This document shows, piece after piece, positions 10,791 to 23,500 of a stretch of DNA of 64,000 nt (its first letter is position 1; each line of letters begins with the position of its first letter). The stretch comes from Macrobrachium rosenbergii (lineage: Eukaryota; Arthropoda; Malacostraca; Decapoda; Palaemonidae): contig NC_089781.1 of NCBI RefSeq assembly GCF_040412425.1, forward strand, positions 49,417,227-49,481,226, in the 5' to 3' direction. The notes beneath the pieces were generated by a model that saw only the letters and a program-made list of their open reading frames with translations, was not told the DNA's origin and did not search any database. A program made the translations under genes and the position numbers.

Positions 10791-11068
10791 TCCCACTGAG
10801 CATGCTGTGGTGTTGCCAAATACATGGCGAGCGTCATACTAGATGAAACATGTTGACATTGCTAGTTATGCTGGCGTCACACTTTGGCGATTCAAGACAA
10901 CGACTGTTGTAATTTGCTCATTACGATGTGGTTACGCTCTAGGTACAACCAAATCGGCATCAATCGGCATGATTCATAACCGCATCGCCGAGTTTGGCAA
11001 CGTCCGCCAAGTGACGGCATATGTGCAAGGCTGTACAGCACTGCACGGTCGAGTCACGATGACTGTGA
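10791..11068 (+). mobile_element. TIR element, left copy, broken by the satellite
   Basis: The first part (CCCACTGAGCATG through GCTAGTTATGCTGGCG) is one member of an inverted pair that is complete at 47,053-47,494 in the right arm. Here the element runs inward to GATGACTGT at 11,068 and then changes directly to satellite sequence, so the second inverted end is missing. No gene lies inside. Confidence 0.55.
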
Positions 11069-14000
11069 AGGATGTTGAACTAACAGGAGGCTGAGGGGTG
11101 AAGGATGGTGAAGCAACAGGAGTCTGATGAGGCACGAAGGATATTGAACCAACAGGAGGCAGAGGGATGAAGGATGTTGAAGCAACAGGAGACTGATGAG
11201 GCACGAAGGATATTGAACCAACAGGAGGCTGAGGGATGAAGGATGTTGAAGCAACAGGAGTCTGATGAGACACGAAGGATATTGAACCAACAGGAGGCTG
11301 AGGGGTGAAGGATGTTGAAGCAACAGGAGTCTGATGAGGCACGAAGGATATTGAACCAACAAGAGGCTGAGGGGTGAAGGATGTTGAAGCAACAGGAGAC
11401 CAAGAGGCACGAAGGATATTGGAACCAACAGGAAAGGCTGAGGGGTGAAGGATGTTGAAGCAACAGGGAGTCTGATGAGACACGAAGGATATTGAACCAC
11501 GGAGGCTGAGGGGGTAAAGGATGTTAGTACAACAGGTCTGATGAGCCACGAAGGACATTGAACCAACAGGAGGCTGAGGGGTGAGGGATGTTGAAGCAAC
11601 AGGAGACTGATGAGACATAAAGGACATTGGAACCAACAGGAAGCTGAGCGGTGAAGGATGCTACAACAGGAGTCTGATGAGGCACAAAGGATATTGGAAA
11701 CAACAGGAGGCTGAGGGGCAGGCGATGTTGGAAGCAACAGGAGTCTGATGTGGGCACTAAGGATATTGAACCAACAGGAGGCTGATAAGAAGGATGTTAA
11801 AGCAACAGGAGTCTGATGAGGCATGAAGGATATTGGAACTAACAGGAGGGTGAGGGGTGAAGATGTTACAAACAGAGTCTGATGAGACACGAAGGACATT
11901 GAACCAACAGAGGCTGAGGTGAAGGATGTTGAAGCAACAGGAGTCTGATGAGACAACCAGGACATTGAACCAACAGGAGGCTGAGGGGTGAAGGATGTTG
12001 AAGCAACAGGAGTCTGATGAGACACGAAGGACATTGAACCAACAGGAGGCTGAGGGGTGAAGGATGTTGAAGCAACAGGAGTCTGATGAGGCACAAAGGA
12101 AATTGAACCAACAGGAGTCTGATGAGACACAATGGACATTCAACCAACAGGAGGCTGAGGGGTGAAGGATGTTGAAGCAACAGGAGTCTGATGAGACACA
12201 AAGGACATTGAACCAACAAGAGGCTGGGCAAAAGCAACAGGAGTCTGATGAGACACAAAGGACATTGAACCAACAAGAGGCTGAGGGGTGAAGGATGTTG
12301 AAGCAACAGGAGTCTGATGAGACACAAAGGACATTGAACCAACAGGAGGCTGAGGGGTGAAGGATGTTGAAGCAACAGGAGTCTGATGAGACACAAATGA
12401 CATTGAACCAACAGGAGTCTGAGGGGTGAAGGATGTTGAAGCAACAGGAGTCTGATGAGACACGAAGGATATTGAACCAACAGGAGGCTGAGGGGTGAAG
12501 GATGATGAAGCAACAGGAGTCTGATGAGGCACGAAGGATATTGAACCAACTAGAGGCTGAGGGGTGAAGGATGTTGGAAGCAACAGGAGTCTGATGGAGG
12601 CACGAAGGATATTGAACCAACAGGAGGCTGGAGGGGGGCATGGATGGGTTGAAATAACAGAGTCTTATGAGACACGTAAGGATATTTAACCAACAGGAGG
12701 CTGAGGGGGTGAAGGATGTTGAAGCAACAGGAGTCTGATGAGACACGAATGATATTGAACCAACAGGAGGCTGAGGGGTGAAGGATGTTGAAGCAACAGG
12801 AGTCTGATGAGGCCAAAGAAATGAACTAACAGGAGTCTGATGAGACACAATGGACATTCAACCAACAGGAGGCTGAGGGGTGAAGGATGTTGAAGCAACA
12901 GGAGTCTGATGAGACACGAAGGACATTGAACCAACAGGGAGGCTGAGGGGTGAAGGATGTTGGAAGCAACAGAGTCTGATGAGACACAAAGGACATTGAA
13001 CCAACAAGAGGCTGAGGGGTGAAGGATGCTGAAGCAACAGGAGTCTGATGAGACACAAAGGACATTGAACCAACAGGAGGCTGGAGGGGTGAAGATGTTG
13101 AAGCAACAGGAGTCTGATGAGACACAAATGATTGAACCAACAGGAGTCTGAGGGGTGAAGCGATGTTGAAGCAACAGGAGTCTGATGAGACACGAAGGAT
13201 ATTGAACTAACAGGAGGCTGAGGTGAAGGATGATGAAGCAACAGGAGTCTGATGAGGCACGAAGGATATTGGAACCAACTGGAGGCTGAGGGGTGAAGGA
13301 TGTTAAAGCAACAGGAGTCTGATGAGGCACGAAGGATATTGAACCAACAGGAGGCTGAGGGGTGAAGGATGTTGAAACAACAGGAGTCTATGAGACACGA
13401 AGGATATTTAACTAACAGGAGGGTGAGGGGTAAAGGATGTTGAAGCAACAGGAGGTGATGAGCTGAAGGATATTGGAACCACCAGGAGGCTGAGGGGTGA
13501 AGGATGTTGGCCAACAGGAGTCTGATGAGGCAATTTGGCGATATTGAACCAACAGGAGGTTTGAGGGGTGAAGGATGTTGAAGCAACAGAAGTCTGATGA
13601 GACACGAAGGATATTGGAACCAACAGGAGGGTGAGGGGTGAAGGATGTTGAAGCAAGAGAGTGATGAGGCACTAAAGATATTGAACCAACAGGGGAGGCT
13701 GAGGGTGAGGGATGTTGAAGCAAATAGAGTCTGATGAGACACGAAGGACATTGAACCAACAGGAGGCTGAGGGGGTGAAGGATGTTGAAGCAACAGGACT
13801 CTGATGAGGCAATGAAGGATATTGAAACCAACAGAGGCTGAGGGGTGAAGGATGTTGAAGCAACAGGAGACTGATGAGACATGAAGGATATTGAACCAAC
13901 AGGAGGCTGAGGGGTGAAGGATGTTGAAGCAACAGGAGTCTGATGAGGCATGAAGGACATTGAACCAACAGGAGGCTGAGGGGTGAAGGATGTTGAAGCA

Positions 14001-14569
14001 ACAGGAGTCTGATGAGACATGAAGGATAATGGAACTGTCAGGATGCTAAGGGGGTGAAGGATGTTGAAGGCCAGGAGTCTGATGAGACACGAAGGATATT
14101 GAACCAACAGGAAGCTGAGGAGTAAAGTGATGCTGAAGCAACAGGAGTCTGATGAGGCATGAAGGATATTGGAGTCAACAGTAGGGTGAGGGGGTGAAGC
14201 GATGTTGAAGCAACAGGAGTCTGATGAGACACAAAGGATACTGAAACCAACAGGAGGCTGTGGGGTGAAGGATGTTGAAGCACAGGAGTCTGATGGAGTA
14301 CTGTATGATATTGAACCAACAGGAGGCTGAAGGATGAAAGGTGCTGAAGCAACAGGACGGCGATGAGGCACGAAGGATACTGAACCAACAGGAGGCTGAG
14401 GGGTGAAGGATGTTGAAGCAACAGGAGTCTGATGAGACACAAAGGATATTTAACCAACAGGAGGCTGAGGGGTGAAGGATGTTGAAGCAACAGGAGTCTG
14501 GTGAGACACGAAGGATATTGAACCAACAGAAAGCTGAGGGGTGAAGGATGTTGAAGCAACAGGAGTCTG

Positions 14570-17500
14570 ATGAGGCATGAAGGATATTAAACCAACAGGA
14601 GGCTGAGGGGTGAAGGATGTTGAAGCAACAGGAGTGTGATGAGACACGAAGGATAACAACCAACAGAGGCTGAGGGGTGAAGTATGTTGAAGCAACAGTA
14701 GTCTGATGAGACACGTAAGGACATTGAACCAACAGGAGGCTGGAAGGGGTGAAGGATGTTGAAGCAATGGAGACTGATTAGGTAATGAAGGACAATTGAA
14801 CCAACAGGAGGCTGAGGGGTGAAGGACAAAGAAGCAACGGGAGTCTGATGATACGTGAAGGACATTGAACCAACAGGGAGGCTGAGGGGTGAAGGATGTT
14901 GAAGCAACAGGAGTCTGATGAGACACTTAACTATATTGAACCAACAGGAAGCTGAGGGAGTAAAGGATGTTGAAGCAAATAGAACATGAAAATGAAGGAT
15001 ATCAGAAACCAACAGTAGGCTGAGGGGTGAAGCATGTTGAAGCAACAGGGAGTCTGATAAGACACGAAGGATATTGAACCAACAGGAGGCTGTGGAGTGA
15101 AGGATGTTGAAGCAACAGGAGTCTGATGAGGCACGAAGGATATTGAACCAACAGGAGGCTGAAGGGTGAAGGGTGTTGAAGCAACAGGAGGGTGATGAGG
15201 CATGAAGGATACTGCTGAACCAACAGGGAGGCTGAGGGGTGGCTGATGTTGAAGCAACAGGAGTCTGATGAGACATGAAGGATATTTAACCAACAGGAGG
15301 CCAGAGGGGAAGGATGTTGAAACAACAGGAGTCTGATGAGACACGAAGGATAAACCAACAGGGGAGGCTGAGGGGTGAAGGGGATGTTGAAGCAACAGGA
15401 GTCTGATGAGGCACGGAAGGATATTGAACCAACAGGGAAGCTGAGGGGTGAAGGATGTTAAAGCAACAGAGTCTGATGAGACATGTGGAAGAAGGCTGAA
15501 CCAACTGCAGGCTGAGGCAAGGATGTTGAAGCAACAGGAGTCTGATGAGCTACGAAGGATATTGAACCAACAGGAGGATGAGGGGTGAAGATGTTGAGGC
15601 AACAGGAGTCTGATGAGACACGAAGGATATTGAACTAACAGGAGGCTGAGGGGTGAAGGATGTTGAAGCAACAGGAATCTGATGAGGCACGAAGGATATT
15701 GAACCAACAGGAGGCTGAGGGGGGAAGGATGTTAAAGCAACAGAGTCTGATGAGATGTAAGGATATTGAACCAACTGGAGGCTGAAGGGGTGAAGGATGT
15801 TAGCTAACAGAGTCTGATGGGCTACGAAGATACGAACCAACGGGAGGCTGAGGGGTGAAGGATGTTGAAGCAACAGGAGTCTGATGAGACACGAAGGATG
15901 AACCAACAGAGGCTGAGGGGTGAAGGATGTTGGAAGCAACAGGAGTCTGATGGAGACACGAAGGATATTGAACCAACAGGAGGCTGAGGAGCAAAGGATG
16001 TTGGAAGGAACAGGAATCTGATGAGGTACTTTAAGGATATTGAACCAACAGGAGGCTGAGGGGTGAAGGATGTTGAAGCAACAGGAGTCTGATGAGACAC
16101 GAAGGATATTGAACCAACAGGAGGCTGAGGGGTGAAGGATGTTGAAGCAACAGGAGTCTGATGAGGCATGAAGGATATTGAACCAACAGGAGGCTGAAGG
16201 GTGAAGGATGTTGAAGCAACAGGAGGGTGATGAGGCATGAAGGATATTGAACCAACAGGAGGCTGGAGGGGGTGAAGATGTTGAAACAACTGAGTCTGAT
16301 GAGACATGAAGGATATTGAACCAACAGGAGGCTGAGGGGTGAAGGATGTTGAAGCAAAAGGAGACTGATGGTAAGAATGATAATGAACCAAACAGGAGGC
16401 TGAGGGGTGAATAAATGTTGAAGCAAAGGAGTGATGAGACAATTTAAGGATATTGAACCAACAGGAGGCTGAGGAGTGAAGGATGTTGAAGCAACAGGAG
16501 TCTGATGAGACACGAAGGATATTGAACCAACAGGAGGCTGAGGAGTAAAAGGATGCTGAAGCAACAGGAGTCTGATGAGGCACGAAGGATACGCTGGAAA
16601 CCAACAGGAGGGCTGAGGGGTGAAGGATGTTGAAGCAACAGGAGTCTGATGAGACACGAAAGATGAACCAACTGGAGGCTGAGGGGTGAAGGATGTTAGC
16701 CAACAGGAGTCTGATGAGGCACGAAGGATATTGAACCAACAGGAGGCTGAAGGGTGAAGGATGTTAAAGCAACAGGAGTCTGATGGTGTATGAAGGATAT
16801 TGAACCAACAGGAGGCTGAGGGGTGAAGGATGTTGAAGCAACAGGAGTCTGATGAGACACGAAGGATATTGGAACCAACAGGAGGCTGAGGGGTGATGGA
16901 CAAGAAACAACAGGAGGGTGATGAGGCACGAAGGATATTGAACCAACAGGAGGCTGAGGGTGAAGGATGTTGAAGCAACAGGAGTCTGATGAGGAATGAA
17001 GGACATTGAACCAACAGGAGGCTGAGGGGTGAAGGACGTTGAAGCAACAGGAGTCTGATGAGACATGAAATATATTGAACCAACAGGAGGCTGAGGGGTG
17101 AAGGATGTTGAAGCAACAGGAGTCTGATGAGACACGAAGGATATTGAACCAACAGGAGGCTGAGGGGTGAAGGATGTTGAAGCAACAGGAGTCTGATGAG
17201 ACACAAAGGACATGGAACTGAACAGGAGGCTGAGGGGTGAAGGATGCGAAGCAACAGGAGTCTGATGAGACAAAGGACATTGAAACTAACAGGAGGCTGA
17301 GGGGTGAAGGATGGGTTAGCAACAGTAGTCTGATGAGACACGGCGACATTGGAACTAACAGGATGCTGAGGGGTGAAGGATGTTGAAGCAACAGGAGTCT
17401 GATGAGACACAAAGGACATTGAACCAACAGGGAGGCTGGAGGGGTGAAGGATGTTAGAAGCGAACAGGAGTGTGATGAGCATTACTAAGGACATTGGAAC

Positions 17501-20500
17501 CAACAGGAGGCTGAGGGGTGAAGGATGTTGAAGCAACAGGAGTCTGATGAGACACAAATGCATATTTGAACCAACAGGAGGCTGAGGGGTGAAGATGTTG
17601 AAGGTAAACAAGGGTCTTACGGAGGCACGAAGGATATTGAACCAACAGTAGACTGAGGGGTGAAGGATGCTGAAGTAACAGAGGTGATGAGGCACAAAGG
17701 ATATTGAACCAACAGGAGGCTGAGGGGGTGAAGGATGTTAATGCAACAGTGAGGTATGAGCACAGTATGATATTGAACCAACAGGAGGCTGAGGCAAAGG
17801 ATGTTACAACAGGAGTCTGATGAGACATGAAGGACATTGAACTAACATGAGGCTGAGGGGTGAAGGATGTTGAAGCAACAGCAGTCTGATGGAGACAATG
17901 AAGACATTGAACCAACTGGAGGCTGAGGGGTGAAGGGATGTTGAAGCAACAGGAGTCTGATGAGCCATCAAGGATATTGAACTAACAGGAGGTTGAGGGT
18001 GAAGTTGATGTTGAAGCAACAGGAGTCTGATGAGACACGGAAGGATGACATTGAACCAACAGGAGGCTGAGGGGTGAAAGATGTTGAAGCAACTGGAGTC
18101 TGATGAGACAATGAAGGATATTGAACCAACAGGAGGCTGAGGGGTGAAGGTATGCTGAAGCAACAGGAGTCTGGATGAGAATCGAAGGATGGAACCAATA
18201 GAGGCTGAGGGGTGAAGGATGTTGAAGCAACAGAGTCTGATGAGACACCTAAGGATATTGAACTAACAGGAGGCTGAGGGAGAAGGATGTTGTAGCAACA
18301 GAGTCTGATGAGTACACGAAGGATATTGAACCAACAGAAGGCTGAGGGGTGAAGTGATGTGTTGAAGCAACAGGAGGGTGTGATGAGGCACGAAGGTTAT
18401 TGTGTCCAACAGGATGCTGAGGGGTATGATGTTGAAGCAACAGGAGTCTGGTGAGACGATGATATTGGAACCTACAGGAGGCTGAGGGGTGAAGGATGTT
18501 GAAGCAACAGAGTCTGATGAGACACGAAGGATATTGAACCAACAGAAGGCTGAGGGGTGAAGGATGTTGAAGCAATAGGAGTCTGATGAGGCACGAAGGA
18601 TATTGAATCAACAGGAGGCTGAGGGGTGATGGATGTTGAAACAACAGGAGGGTGATGAGGCACGAAGGATATTGAACCAACAGGAGGCTGAGGGGTGAAG
18701 GATGTTGAAGCAACAGGAGTCTGATGGAGTACGAAGGATATTGAACCAACAGGAGGCTGGAGGGTGAAGGCAAGAAGCAACAGGAGTCTGATGAGACAGG
18801 AAATACATTGAACCAACAGGAGGCTGAGGGGTGAAGGATGTTGAAGCATCAGAGTCTGATGAGACACGAAGGATATTGAACAAACAGATGCTGAGGGGTT
18901 AAGGATGTTGAAGCAACAGGAGTCTGATGGAGACACAAAGGACATTCAACCAACAGGAGGCCTAGGGGTGAAGGATGTTGAAGCAACAGGAGTCTGATGA
19001 GACACGAAGGTCAGTTGAACCAATAGGAGGCTGAGGGGTGAATGATGTTGAAGCAACAGGAGTCTGATGAGACACAAAGGACATTGAACCAAACAGAGGC
19101 TGAGGGGTGAAGGATGTTGAAGCAACAGTAGTCTGATGAGACACGAAGGACATTGGAACCAACAGGATGCTGCAGGTGAAGGATGTTGAAGCAACAGGAG
19201 TCTGATGAGACACAAAGGACATTGGAACCAACAGGAGGCTGAGGGTTTAAAGGATGCTGAAGCAACAGGAGTGTGATGAGACACGAAGGACATTGAACCA
19301 ACAGAAGGCTGAGGGGTGAAGGATGTTGAAGCAACAGGAGTCTGATGAGACACAATTGACATTGAACCAACTGGAGGCTGAGGGGTGAAGGATGTTGAAG
19401 CAACAAGAGTCTGATGAGGCACGAAGGATATTGAACCAACAGGAGACTGAGGGGTGAAGGATGTTGAAGCAACAGGAGTCTGATGAGGCACGAAGGATAT
19501 TGAACCAACAGGAGGGTGAGGGGTGAAGGATATTGAAGCAACAGGAGTGTGATGAGGCACGAAGGGTACTGAACCAACAGGAGGCTGAGGGGTGAAGGAT
19601 GTTGAAGTAACAGGAGTCTGATGAGACACAAAGGACATTGAACCAACAGGAGGCTGAGGGGTGAAGGATGTTGAAGCAACAGGAGTCTGATGAGACACGA
19701 AGGACATTGAACCAACAGGAGGCTGAGGGGCATGATATTGAAGCAACAGAGTCTGATGAGCCATGAAGGATATTGAACTAATAGGAGGGCTGAGGGGTGA
19801 AGGGATGTTGAAGCAACAGGAGTCTGATGAGACACGAAGGATATTGAACCAACAGGGAGGCTGAGGGGTGAAAGATGTTGAGCAACAGGAGTCTGATGAG
19901 ACACGAGATATTAACCAACAGGAGGCTGAGGGGTGAAGGATGTTGAAGCACAGGAGTCTGATGAGGAACAAAGATATTGGAACCAACAGGAGGCTGAGGT
20001 GAAGGATGCTAAAGTGTAACGGGAGTCTGATGAGACATGAAGGATATTGAACCAACAGGAGGCTGAGGAGAAGGATGTTGAAGCAACAGGAGTCTGATGA
20101 GATACGAAGGATATTGAACCAACAGGAAGGCTGAGGGGTGAAGGATGTTGTACAAACAGGAGGGTGATGAGGCACGAAGGTTATTGAACCAACAGGATGC
20201 TGAGGGTGGCTGATGTTGAAGCACAGGAGTCTGATGAGACACGAAGGATATTGAACCTACAGGAGGCTGAGGGGTGAAGGATGAAGCAACAGGAGTCTGA
20301 TGAGAGTAATGAAGGATATTTAACCAACAGAAGGCTGAGGGGTGAAGGATGTTGAAGCAACAGGAGTCTGATGAGGCACTGAAGAATATTGAATCAACAG
20401 GAGGCTGAGGGGTGAAGGAGGCAAAGCAACAGGAGTCTGATGAGAGACACAAAGGATATTGAACCAACAGGAGGCTGAGGGGTGAAGGATGTTGAAGCAA

Positions 20501-23500
20501 CAGGAGTCTGGAGTTGAGACACGAAGGATATTGAACCAACAGGGAGGCTGAGGGGTGAAGGATGTTGAAGCAACAGAGGTGATGAGGTACGAAGGATATT
20601 AGCAACAGGAGGCTGAGGGGTGAAGGATGTTAGCAACAGGAGTCTGATGTGAGACACGAAGGATATTGAACCAACAGGAGTTGAGGGGTGAAGGATGCTG
20701 AAGGAACAGGAGTCTGATGAGACACAAAGTGATATTGAACCAACAGGAGGCTGAGGGGTGAAGGATGTTGAAGCAACAGGAGTCTGATGAGACACGAAGG
20801 ATATTGAACCTAACAGGAGGCTGAGGGGTGAAGGATGTTGAAGCAACAGGAGTCTGATGAGACACGAAGGATATTGGAACCAACAGGAGGCTGAGGGGTG
20901 AAGGATGCTGGGGCTAAACAGGAGTCTGAGAGGCAAAAGGATATTGAAAACCAACAGGAGGCTGAAGGGTGAAGGATGTTGAAGCAACAGGAGGGTGATG
21001 AGGCACGAAGGATATTGAACCAACAGGAGGCTGAGGGGTGAAGGATGTTGAAGCAACAGGAGTCTGACGAGGCACGAAGGATATTGAACCAACAGGAGGC
21101 TGAGGAGTAAAGGATGTTGAAGCAATAGGAGTCTGATGAGACACGAAGGATATTGAACCAACAGGAGGCTGAGGGGTGAAGGATGTTGAAGCAACAGGAG
21201 TCTGATGAGACATGAGGGATATTGAACCAACAGGAGGCTAAGGGGGTGAAGGATGTTGAAGCAACAGGAGTCTGATGAGGCATGAAGGATTGGAACTGAC
21301 AGGGGAGGCTGAAGGGTAATGAGATGTTGAAGCAACAGGAGGGTGATGTGGCACGAAGGATATTGAACCAACAGGAGGCTGAGGGGTGAAGGATGTTGAA
21401 GCAACAGGAGTCTGATGAGACACGAAGGATATTGAACCAACAGGAGGCTGAGGGGTGAAGGATGTTACAACAGGATTCGATGAGGCACGAAGGACATTGA
21501 ACCAACAGGAGGCTGAAGGGTGAAGGATGTTGGAAGCAACAGGAGTCTGATGAGGCATGAAGGATATTGAACCAACAGGAGGCTGGAGGGGGTGAAGGAT
21601 GTTAGCAACAGGAGTCTGATGGAGACACGAAGGATATTGAACCAACAGAAGGCTGAGGGGTGAAGGATGTTGAAGCAACAGGAGGGTGACATGAGACACG
21701 AAGATATTGAACCAACAGGAGGCTGAGGAGTGAAGGATGTTGAAGCAACAGGAGTCTGATGAGACACTTAAGGATATTGAACCAACAGAAGGCTGAGGGG
21801 TGAAGGATGCTGAAGCAACAGGAGTCTGATGAGACACGTATGACATTGAACCAACTGGAGGTTGAGGGGTGAAGATGTTGAAGCAACAGGAGTCTGATGA
21901 GCCATGAAGGACATTGAACTAATAGGAAGCTGAGGGGTGAAGGATGTTGAAGCAACAGGAGTGTGATGAGACACGAAGGATATTGAACCAACAGGAGGCT
22001 GAGGGGTGAAAGATGTTGAAGCAACAGGAGTCTGATGAGACACGTAGGATATTGAACCAACAGAAGGCTGAGGGGTGAAGGATGTTGAAGCAACAGGAGT
22101 CTGATGAGGAACAAAGGATATTGAACCAAGAGGAGGCTGAGGGGTGAAGGATGTTGAAGCAACAGGAGTCTGATGAGACAGGATATTGAAACTAACAGGA
22201 GGCTGAGGAGTAAAGGATGTTGAAGCAACAGGAGTCTGATGAGACACGAAGGATATTGAACTAAATAGAAGGCTGAGGGTGAAGGATGTTGAAGCAACAG
22301 GAGTCTGATGAGACATGAAGGATATTGGAACCAACAGGGAGGCTGAGGGTGAAGGATGTTGCAGCAACAGGAGGGATAGAGGCACGAAGGTTATTGGAAC
22401 CAACAGGAGGCTGAGGGGTGAAGGATGTTGAAGCAACAGGAGTCTGATGAGACACGAAGGATATTGAACCTACAGGAGGCTGAGGGGTGAAGGATGTTGA
22501 AGCAACAGGAGTCTGATGAGACACGGGCGATATTGAACCAACAGAAGGCTGAGGGGTGAAGGATGTTGAAGCAACAGGAGTCTGATGAGGCACGAAGAAT
22601 ATTGAATCAACAGAGGCTGAGGGTGAAGGATGTTAAAGCAACAGGAGTCTGATGACAGCGATATTGAAACCAACAGGAGGCTGAGGGGTGAAGGATGTTG
22701 AAGAACAGGAGTCTGATGTAGACAATGAAGGACATTGAACCAACAGGAGGCTGAGGGGTGAAGGATGTTGGAAGCAACAGGAGTCTGATGAGGAAATAAA
22801 GGCATTGAACCAACAGGAAGCTGAGGGGTGAAGACATGCTAAAGCAACAGGAGTCTGATGGAGACATGAAGGATATTGGAACCAACAGGAGGCTGAGGAG
22901 TAAAGGATGTTAGTAGCAACAGGAGTCTGGATGAGACACGAAGAATATTGAACCAACAGAAGGCTGAGGGGTGAAGGATGTTGAAGCAACAGGAGGGTGA
23001 TGAGGCACGAAGGTTATTGAACCAACAGGATGCTGAGGGGTGAAGGATGTTGAAGCAACAGGAGTCTGATGAGACACGAAGGATATTGAACCTACAGGAG
23101 GCTGAGGGGTGAAGGATGTTGAAGCAACAGGAGTCTGATGAGACACGAAGGATATTGAACCAACAGAAGGCTGAGGGGTGAAGGATGTTGAAGCAACAGG
23201 AGTCTGATGAGGCACGAAGAATATTGAATCAACAGGAGGCTGAGGGGTGAAGGATGTTAAAGCAACAGGAGTCTGATGAGACACAAAGGATATTGAACCA
23301 ACAGGGAGGCTGAGGGGTGAAGGATGTTAGCAACAGGAGTCTGATGAGACGAAGGATATTGGAACCAACAGGAGCTGAGGGGCAGCGAGCTGTTGAAGCA
23401 ACAGGAGTGTGATGAGTAATGAAGGATTGGAACCAACAGGAGGCTGAGGGGTGGAAGGATGTTAAAGCAACAGGAGTCTTACGAGACACGAAGTATTGAA

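Larger units (their letters stand above)
1..11068 (+). repeat. Left arm of giant inverted repeat
   Basis: Position 1 matches the reverse complement of 58,317, and the match continues feature by feature to 11,068, which matches 47,219. Spot comparisons, for example 3,240-3,470 against 54,830-55,050, agree almost base for base, with differences mostly of one to a few inserted or missing bases. Both arms carry the same nested elements and the same inactivating changes, such as the shared stop near 7,829 and 50,470, so the duplication happened after those elements died. The arm continues past the window start. Identity was judged by eye. Confidence 0.93.
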
